NCBI GenBank assembly: GCA_002500745.1
Contig: DLST01000012.1
Location: 124,001-188,000 of the forward strand
Source of the DNA: Sphingobacterium sp. UBA7855
GTDB taxonomy: Bacteria; Bacteroidota; Bacteroidia; Sphingobacteriales; Sphingobacteriaceae
Direction: 5' to 3'
Length of the DNA: 64,000 nt
Shown one piece after another: positions 53,548 through 64,000 of this stretch (the first letter of the stretch is position 1; each line of letters begins with the position of its first letter). Both the position numbers and the translations under genes were made by a program. The notes under the pieces were generated by a model. It made no database searches. It was not told the origin of the DNA and saw only the letters and a list, made by a program, of their open reading frames with translations.

Positions 53548-56094
53548 TTACTTCAATCGCTGTAAGCGTTCTTTCGCAGATGGAACAATATCATCATCTT
53601 TCTCATAGTTTTCAATAACACTTTTCAATGTACTTTTTGCCTGAAAAGTATTCCCTTTGCGTGCATAAGCATCTGCGAGCAATATAAAACTCTTAGCTAC
53701 CCAATATTCTTGTGCTCCCCTATTGTTGATAACATCAAAAGCAGTTTCCAACGCTTTATCATATTCCTTATTATCATATTGCAGCAGCGCCACGCGGTAA
53801 CGCGCTTCTGCGCCAACAGCAGACTGGCTTTTCAGTGCAGCCAGGTTGAATTCTTTCAGGGCAGCCGCGACGTTCTTTTCTTTCAGTAAGGACCTTCCGT
53901 TGTATAAATAGGCCTTTGCTATTTCCTCCTGAGTTGCCCCTGCATAATTCTTGATCAAATTCACGTATTTGGCCACCTGTTCCATATCACCAAGTTCGAA
54001 ATAACATACCATCAGGTTGGTTACCGCATACCCATAATTCTTTTTATACTCCTCATTGAGTTCCAATTTTTTCAGATGCACAATAGCTTCATTGTATTCC
54101 TTGAGTCCTAAATATAAAGCAGCCACTGTTAACAGGGTATTCTCCGTATACTTACTCGTCCAGTCGTTCAGTATAATATTTAAATCGTGCAACGCTTCCT
54201 GCGGGTGACCTATACGGTAAGAACTTACACCACGGATATAACGCGCGAATTTCTCCTGTTTAGGTTTTGGAAATTTGTCGAAATAAGCGTTGATAGCTTC
54301 CACGGCTGCACCGTACTCACCGCGGGCAAAGAGCGAATGGGCTGCCTGGAAAGCCATATTATCCTGCTCCGCAGGACTCAGATTTCCCACATTAGTACCT
54401 ACAGCGTAACGAATATAGCTCGAAGCGTCTCCCTGATCGAGGTAAATATTTTCAATAAAGCGCATAGCCTGCTCCGCCTCAGCGGTTCTGGCATATTTCT
54501 CCACTACTTTTTGGAAAGTAACTTTAGCTGCTTCGGGTTCATCATTGTTGTACTGTACAAGCCCAATGGTCATTAGGGCGCGAGGAACATAACTACTACG
54601 GGGATACTTTTCAATCATTCCTTGCAACCCATTGAGTGCATTATCATAGTTTCCCATCGTAAAATAGGTGTAAGGAATTTCAAAAGCTGCATCATCCGCA
54701 TAATTAGAAGCGGGGAATTGCTTCAGCACGGAACGTAGCGTACTCATCTTCTTTTCATTGTCGCCTTGCAGACCAAAGATAATACCACGCTGGAAAAAGG
54801 CATAGTCCTGATTAGGTGCTTTGCTGTTGATCAGCTGGTCATAATATTTGTTTGCCCGGCTGTAATCGCGAAGACAAAGATACGAATCACCCAGTCGGGC
54901 GATGACGTCATACCGTATATTCTGATCCACTGTACTTCCACCGGCAGTTAGAAAGCGTTCAAAATACTCTGCCGCCAATGCAAAACGATTATTTCGATAG
55001 GCTGCATATGCAAGTCCATAATTGGCATAATTGTATACTTCACTATTTCGAGCAGCGGGCAAACGTAGGAACCGGGAAAAGTTTTCTACTGCTTCCCCAA
55101 ATTTGCGGACTTCGTACATTGCCTCAGCCTTCCAATAGGTGGCAAGAGCAGCCATTTCAGCGTTGGCTGGAAACTTTTCCGATCGCATAAACATCGATAT
55201 ACTGTTCTCGAAAGCACGCTCATTATAAAACTCCAGTCCGCGATAATACGTTACCTTTTGATAGATCGCATTGACTTCCCTTCCGCGTTGCTTTAGCGAT
55301 TCAAGCATGCTGACCCCCGCGTGGAAGTTGGTTGTACCCCGCAAGATTTCAGCCGATAACGTTTCTGGACTTTCTAGCCTCTTTGTACCAGGATCAGCAG
55401 GTTTCACTTCTTGTGCTATATATTTTTCGAGTACTCTTTGCGCAGCTTGGGTAGAATCCAGTTCGAGCAGGACTTTGGCATAGTTAAACAGCGCATCAGC
55501 TTTCACTTGTCGATCGAGGTCTAATTTTGTCACCTTCACAAAGGCATCTCGAGCAGCTTGTTTGTTGCCGGTTTCCAAAGCAATGTGGCCTAAAGTCATG
55601 ATTGCACCTTGATAAAAGGCGTCCGAAGATTTCATTGTCTCCAACATACCGCTTGCTCTTTTGTATTCGCCAGCCCCATAGGCCAAGAAGCTGATCCGAT
55701 AATTATCAATATTACTTTGTGATGCGTCTGGATGACGTTTCATCAATTCATGATAATACGCTTGTTTATATTTTTGCTGCGCTAAATAAGTGGTGGTAGC
55801 GATCTGACGTAATTCTGCTTCTATAGCGTCACGATTGATACGCTTCATATCCGGGCTCCGACGTACCTTGACGGCATCGGCTAGCATAGGCCGGTAATCG
55901 CGTACAACCTCTATGGAATCCATAGTTTGTACTTCTCCGCTACTTCTTTGCTCAATAGATTGCTGCTTCTCTTTTCTATCTTTCTGCTGTTTCTCTACTT
56001 CCTGTGCATACCCTGTAGCTAGCAGAGCTGAAAGCGTCCCAGTAAACAGGTATTTTAGGTAATTATGACCGATTCTTTCTTTCAATATCATCAT
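53548..56094 (-). CDS. Large exported tetratricopeptide-repeat protein
   Basis: The 848-residue protein has a signal peptide (to about residue 31, TGYAQ) and a charged linker rich in Q, K and E. Many TPR units follow from about 95 to 845, for example YNYANYGLAYAAYRNNRFALAAEYF (shown as YNYANYGLAYAAY then RNNRFALAAEYF) and NYDNALNGLQGMIEKYPRSSY. The region VVRDYRPMLADAVKVRRSP near 63 resembles a conserved N-terminal segment seen in some Bacteroidota outer-membrane proteins. TPR proteins of this size often act in periplasmic or envelope assembly. No partner gene is adjacent, so the role is open. A TAATTTTG -7 box at 56168-56175 on the minus strand is a candidate promoter. Confidence 0.75.
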   Translation of the reverse strand: MMILKERIGHNYLKYLFTGTLSALLATGYAQEVEKQQKDRKEKQQSIEQRSSGEVQTMDSIEVVRDYRPMLADAVKVRRSPDMKRINRDAIEAELRQIATTTYLAQQKYKQAYYHELMKRHPDASQSNIDNYRISFLAYGAGEYKRASGMLETMKSSDAFYQGAIMTLGHIALETGNKQAARDAFVKVTKLDLDRQVKADALFNYAKVLLELDSTQAAQRVLEKYIAQEVKPADPGTKRLESPETLSAEILRGTTNFHAGVSMLESLKQRGREVNAIYQKVTYYRGLEFYNERAFENSISMFMRSEKFPANAEMAALATYWKAEAMYEVRKFGEAVENFSRFLRLPAARNSEVYNYANYGLAYAAYRNNRFALAAEYFERFLTAGGSTVDQNIRYDVIARLGDSYLCLRDYSRANKYYDQLINSKAPNQDYAFFQRGIIFGLQGDNEKKMSTLRSVLKQFPASNYADDAAFEIPYTYFTMGNYDNALNGLQGMIEKYPRSSYVPRALMTIGLVQYNNDEPEAAKVTFQKVVEKYARTAEAEQAMRFIENIYLDQGDASSYIRYAVGTNVGNLSPAEQDNMAFQAAHSLFARGEYGAAVEAINAYFDKFPKPKQEKFARYIRGVSSYRIGHPQEALHDLNIILNDWTSKYTENTLLTVAALYLGLKEYNEAIVHLKKLELNEEYKKNYGYAVTNLMVCYFELGDMEQVAKYVNLIKNYAGATQEEIAKAYLYNGRSLLKEKNVAAALKEFNLAALKSQSAVGAEARYRVALLQYDNKEYDKALETAFDVINNRGAQEYWVAKSFILLADAYARKGNTFQAKSTLKSVIENYEKDDDIVPSAKERLQRLK

Positions 56095-56358
56095 TCATCC
56101 GTATTTCTGAATTTTTCCAAACGTTCCTTTGCCGAGGAGACAATAGGGTATCCCTAATCAGTATATTCAAAATTAAAGAATTCAAACCACATTTGGTAAT
56201 TTCAAACCTTAGATACTTCATTTCAGGGATTTACAACCCGAACCGCTGTCCATTGCCCAATCGGCAATCGTCCTAACACAATAATGGAGCCAAGAAGAAA
56301 AAATAAGAACAACATCAGTACTATTGCGCTACAATCGATACAGCTGTTAAGAATAGGC

Positions 56359-56805
56359 TTATTGATACGAATGGAATGATTTTGAAACTTGCCAACTGCC
56401 ATTCTCATACACCAAAGTCACTAGGTCAGTCATGCTAAAGCCGTCAAATTTCAATACAATTTTTGCAATCATATAATCTGCAGATTTTTCGACGATCTTG
56501 ATATGCGTTTTGCAATTCAAAATTTCACCCTCTTGTTTATTCAAACATTCAATCACCGCACGGCGTCCATAGGTATGTATAGTGGAAGTATGAATTTTTT
56601 GACTGAAATCTTGGGCAAACAATTGCTCTAGCCCAAAAGATGCTCCGGCAGTAGTTACCGCAACATAATGCTGCAAGGCGAACTCTGCTGTGGAGAGATT
56701 AACAGGAACTATTTCTGATTTTGATACTGGTTTTTCAGCCGCCATGACAACTGAGGATAAGGCAATTAAAGCTGCTACTGTGAATGTTTTTACGAATCCT
56801 TTCAT
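56359..56805 (-). CDS. Small exported NTF2-like (lumazine-binding-like) protein
   Basis: The 148-residue protein has a clear signal peptide (1-22, SVVMAA). The rest fits the NTF2-like cone fold: a helical part (AEFALQHYVAVTTAGAS), then beta strands ending in LVTLVYENGSWQVSKSF, the usual last strand of Lumazine_bd/SnoaL-type proteins. No catalytic set can be recognised. The gene stands alone between the TPR gene and an empty region. Many such proteins in Bacteroidota have no known role. Confidence 0.7.
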   Translation of the reverse strand: MKGFVKTFTVAALIALSSVVMAAEKPVSKSEIVPVNLSTAEFALQHYVAVTTAGASFGLEQLFAQDFSQKIHTSTIHTYGRRAVIECLNKQEGEILNCKTHIKIVEKSADYMIAKIVLKFDGFSMTDLVTLVYENGSWQVSKSFHSYQ

Positions 56806-57296
56806 ACTATCTTTTTGTTTAATTGTGTTAGTTTATATCCTTTTCCTTTTTGATCCGAAACTACAGAGCAATATGCCGCTAGCCTAAAGACTTTAGACCA
56901 AAGGTCTCATAATCTCGGTGAATAACGGAAATGAAAAGGTGACATACCAACCGTGTTAGCTGCTGCATGCCAAATACTATACCATTGGCCACAATAAACC
57001 CGTTTTTGCCTCTGAGCACATTTAAAGGCATTTTCAAGACGCTCTACGAAAAAGAAAGTGTGCGCATACGAACAATTTAAAATAGATTGTCCGTATGCGC
57101 ACACCGCATAAAAAGCCTGACAAAAGATTTATGATAATAATAGATAATTGATGTTCATTTGCTTAAAAATGATATTCCGTGCAAAAAGATTTGTTCAATT
57201 TACATGTTTTATTCATGTTTCAGGGTAACTTTTCATATGCGCTACGTCTTTTTCATTATTCGTTATATAAATAGGAGTTTTAGCTATTATTTCTTG
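56806..57296. other. Gene-free region before the repeat array
   Basis: No convincing gene is visible. Short frames on both strands lack homology-like features or ribosome sites. The notable element is the long hairpin at 57058-57104, listed separately. The stretch 57517-57693 after the repeat array is also empty. Confidence 0.5.
57058..57104. repeat. Long GC-rich inverted repeat (hairpin)
   Basis: GTGTGCGCATACG (57058-57070) pairs perfectly with CGTATGCGCACAC (57092-57104). After one mismatch ACAAT pairs with ATTGT, giving an 18-bp stem and a 9-nt loop. The minus strand continues with a T-rich run (TTTCTTTTTC), so it could end minus-strand transcription, but no gene feeds it directly. It may be a REP-like element. 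Confidence 0.7.
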
Positions 57297-57516
57297 TTTG
57301 ATGTATCATTGATATTTCTATGCTATTCCTTCGAAGCTTCTCTGCCGATTCTTTGTTCTTTGTTCGGGCCTTCATTGAACTTGGTTTGGGCTTTGTTAGC
57401 TTATTTACTGCCGTTTGCTTGCTGTTTCTCTGCTTATTCTTTGCTTATTCTTTGCTGTTTCTCTGCTTATTCTTTGCTGTTTCATTGGTATTTCTTTGCT
57501 ATTTCTTTGCTATTTC
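57297..57516. repeat. Tandem array of an 11-bp repeat, about 20 units
   Basis: From 57297 to 57516 the sequence keeps an 11-bp register with consensus close to TTTGCTDTTTC. The last units are best conserved: TTTGCTGTTTC, TCTGCTTATTC, TTTGCTTATTC and TTTGCTATTTC (the latter twice at 57495-57516). Units before 57418 are degenerate (for example TCTGCCGATTC at 57341 and ATTGATATTTC at 57308). Just after the array, 57525-57543 holds an inverted copy (AAAGCAAAGAAACAGCAAG). All three plus-strand frames stay open and give hydrophobic 11-residue repeats, a by-product of the period rather than coding. Confidence 0.85.
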
Positions 57517-57693
57517 ATGGGTAGAAAAGCAAAGAAACAGCAAGAGAACATCCACGAACAAGTTAACATTGTACCTACCAAAAGCGAGTATAAGCTCCAA
57601 ACTTAGCAATACAAATTAGCATACACACCTATTACCCTCCCGAAACATAGAAAGCAATTCATAAGCTCAACGGCAAAAACCAACTGTTCACAA

Positions 57694-57721
57694 TAAAAAA
57701 GTCACATCCGAAGATGTGACT
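57694..57721 (-). terminator. Intrinsic terminator of the beta-galactosidase operon
   Basis: AGTCACATC (57700-57708) pairs perfectly with GATGTGACT (57713-57721) around a four-base loop. On the minus strand it is followed by TTTTTTATTG. It lies 53 bp after the stop codon of the GH2 gene. Confidence 0.88.
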
Positions 57722-57773
57722 CAGTAACTAGAAAGTTAATTAAACTAATCTTTTGCAATACAAGACTTTACAA

Positions 57774-62796
<5,023 letters not shown>

Positions 62797-62844
62797 GATT
62801 TATTTTAAGTCTCTTTGAGCGAATAGTTATTGATTATTCGCAAA

Positions 62845-62904
62845 CAAAAATATCCCCCTTTTTCTATCTAGACAAGGGGGATATTGAGTCAAAAAGAGGG
62901 ATAT
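62845..62904 (-). promoter_or_regulatory. Promoter and candidate activator site of the GH16-GH43/lacZ operon
   Basis: On the minus strand 62845-62852 reads TATTTTTG, a full -7 box, with a TTG (62873-62875) 20 bp upstream in the -33 position. Two direct copies, ATATCCCTCTT (62894-62904) and ATATCCCCCTT (62874-62884), are 20 bp apart and end at the promoter. An inverted repeat GCGAATA-N9-TATTCGC (62819-62841) lies just downstream of the box. A regulator is not identified in the window. Confidence 0.5.
62846..62884 (-). terminator. Intrinsic terminator of the outer-membrane barrel gene
   Basis: ATATCCCCCTT (62850-62860) is the inverted copy of AAGGGGGATAT (62874-62884); the stem of 11 bp encloses 13 nt. 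On the minus strand it is followed by TTTTG. It lies 85 bp after the stop codon of the gene at 62969 and overlaps the promoter of the next operon. Confidence 0.65.
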
Positions 62905-62968
62905 ATTCGTATTTATGTAATAATACGATGACACAAACACGATTTAGCTTTTCGAATTCCCAATTAGA

Positions 62969-64000
62969 TTACAAACTCATTCCTAGAGTAAATGCTACCC
63001 CTTTAGATTCTAGATCCACATTTCCATACCCAATTCCCGTCAAAGGCATTTTAACAAATGGTTTCACGCCGATATTAATTTTATCGTTGATTTTCTTCTC
63101 AATAGAAACCGAAAAATCCGCGACACCAAAGATATGCTGGTTCTCGCCATTCACTTCATAGACGGCACTGTTTTGAGATCCGCTATAGCTCCCTCCGCCT
63201 TCATAATCGAAAGTGTACTTTTCCTTCAGCATAAAATAACTTGAAAGCCCTGCGCTCACATTAAATTTGACGTTTTTACTTTTAAGTACGGTGTAACTTG
63301 CTGTCAAGGGAACATCAAGAACATCACAAACGGCACTTACATTGCTGGGCAACTGAGCCATCTCCGGTGGATTTGATGGTGTATAAAACTTATATGCTGA
63401 TTTATAATTCTTCTTAGCATAAGTCGCTCCCACAGAAACATGAAATCCTTTTGCGAGCGGATAGGAATAAGCCAAGCCGACATTTTCACTAAGGGAAGAT
63501 TTCCCTGCTCCACGTACGCTTGTAAGATCTGGCCCAACGAGGAAACTAACAACCGACCGCTCCTCTTCCTTCCTCATGGCACCTATGGTTTCTTTAGGTT
63601 GATAAATAGCTGCCAAGCGCTCCCCTATCCCTTCAATCGGTTCTTCTTTTAAGTTGAAACTAGGTAATCTACGATGACTATATTCTATAGGAGGAATAGT
63701 AAATGTTGTTTCCTGTTTTCCATCCTGTATCCTTGTCAAATTTATATCGGCGACCTGCATCAAAAGAATATCCTGCAGTATTCTATTTTCACTTGGTACC
63801 GCTAAACCACTATTCATACCTGTATGCGGCTGAAATGCAACCCCACCTAAATCTTGTTCAGGTTCATGTCGCAAATTTCCCTGACGATGAATAGTTCCAT
63901 TTTCCAGCCCTTCTTTTTCAGACAAAATATTGGCTTCATTGATTTCATTCAGCACTTCGTTAGACTTAAGTAATTGGTCATTCCAGATAAAAAAAGCTAT
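62969..64000 (-). CDS. Outer-membrane beta-barrel protein (5' truncated by window edge)
   Basis: The frame is open through the right edge, giving at least 343 residues; the GTG at 63955 is probably internal. The C-terminal two-thirds (about residues 150-343 of the visible part) alternate polar and hydrophobic residues as in a small beta-barrel of the PorT/OmpW kind: HVSVGATYAKKNYKS, FNVSAGLSSYFMLKEKYTF, and a final VAFTLGMSL. The first 140 residues are polar and helical, with no membrane segment in view; the missing part may hold a signal peptide or anti-sigma-like region. It ends at a terminator that overlaps the next promoter. Family and role remain open. Confidence 0.65.
   Translation of the reverse strand: MAFFIWNDQLLKSNEVLNEINEANILSEKEGLENGTIHRQGNLRHEPEQDLGGVAFQPHTGMNSGLAVPSENRILQDILLMQVADINLTRIQDGKQETTFTIPPIEYSHRRLPSFNLKEEPIEGIGERLAAIYQPKETIGAMRKEEERSVVSFLVGPDLTSVRGAGKSSLSENVGLAYSYPLAKGFHVSVGATYAKKNYKSAYKFYTPSNPPEMAQLPSNVSAVCDVLDVPLTASYTVLKSKNVKFNVSAGLSSYFMLKEKYTFDYEGGGSYSGSQNSAVYEVNGENQHIFGVADFSVSIEKKINDKINIGVKPFVKMPLTGIGYGNVDLESKGVAFTLGMSL

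Noticed and set aside
56223..56408. 61-codon minus-strand frame with a hydrophobic stretch
   Set aside because: It overlaps the 3' end of the NTF2-like gene in another frame; the hydrophobic run follows from A/T-rich DNA.
56907..57104. 65-codon minus-strand frame
   Set aside because: Its N-terminus is formed by the long hairpin, there is no ribosome site, and the composition is not protein-like.
57297..57516. CRISPR array
   Set aside because: Units are 11 bp and contiguous, with no spacers and no cas genes nearby.
57159..57619. Three overlapping plus-strand frames of 63 to 121 codons across the repeat array, giving Leu/Phe/Cys-rich peptides
   Set aside because: An 11-bp repeat without stop codons keeps all three frames open and yields the same kind of peptide in each. 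No ribosome site or family is visible.

Overview
The window looks like a chromosome segment of a Bacteroidota bacterium, probably a Sphingobacteriaceae member (Sphingobacterium or Pedobacter type). The signs are an AT-leaning base composition, several SusC/SusD pairs, two giant hybrid two-component regulators with beta-propeller sensors, many short-lipobox lipoproteins, and promoters with the Bacteroidota -7 box TAnnTTTG. The genus is inference; no rRNA or tRNA gene is visible to anchor it.

Layout. (1) 1-1719: the 3' part of a probable GHKL/Hsp90-type ATPase gene, cut by the window edge, then a secreted alpha/beta-hydrolase. (2) 1905-6016, minus strand: a tight three-gene operon of an SbnA-like PLP synthase, an FAD/NAD(P)-binding oxidoreductase and a PLP decarboxylase. 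It resembles the amino-acid-precursor part of a siderophore pathway but lacks the usual dehydrogenase, synthetase and exporter. (3) 6457-18366: a nitrous-oxide respiration island. One ten-gene minus-strand transcription unit (cytochrome c, nosZ, a membrane protein, nosL, nosD, nosF, nosY, a RIC-type di-iron repair protein, a DUF2249 protein, an oxidase-like membrane protein) ends with a SufT/PaaD-like gene. A divergent Crp/Fnr regulator and a second oxidase-like membrane protein lie on the plus strand. The intergenic region carries two Crp/Fnr-type palindromes. No nitrate, nitrite or NO reductase is present in the window.

(4) 18767-19099: a small secreted protein of unknown function. (5) 19288-49071: two interleaved polysaccharide utilisation loci. 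PUL A (minus) has susC-susD-susE-DUF4832, a beta-helix GH28-like protein and hybrid regulator 1. A second minus-strand operon has a DUF4832 paralogue, two GH2 enzymes and a lone GH35 C-terminal module. PUL B (plus) has susC-susD and three surface lipoproteins. Hybrid regulator 2 follows at 49168-53220. The promoters of the PUL A susC operon and of the GH2 operon share a 29-bp operator (23 of 29 positions identical, GTAC/GTTC half-sites 21 bp apart), placed 32-33 bp upstream of a matching -7 box. They are therefore probably controlled by one regulator.

(6) 53548-56805: a large TPR protein and a small NTF2-like secreted protein. (7) 56806-57773: about 1 kb without a convincing gene, holding a long hairpin and a 20-unit tandem array of an 11-bp repeat. 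(8) 57774-62796: a two-gene operon of a GH16-GH43 fusion and a LacZ-type GH2 beta-galactosidase, which fits attack on a beta-linked galactan. (9) 62969-64000: an outer-membrane beta-barrel protein cut by the window edge.

The most interesting items are the shared operator pair, the SbnA/FAD/decarboxylase operon without a synthetase, the 11-bp repeat array, the GH35 module without a catalytic domain, and the HExxH lipoprotein at the end of PUL B.
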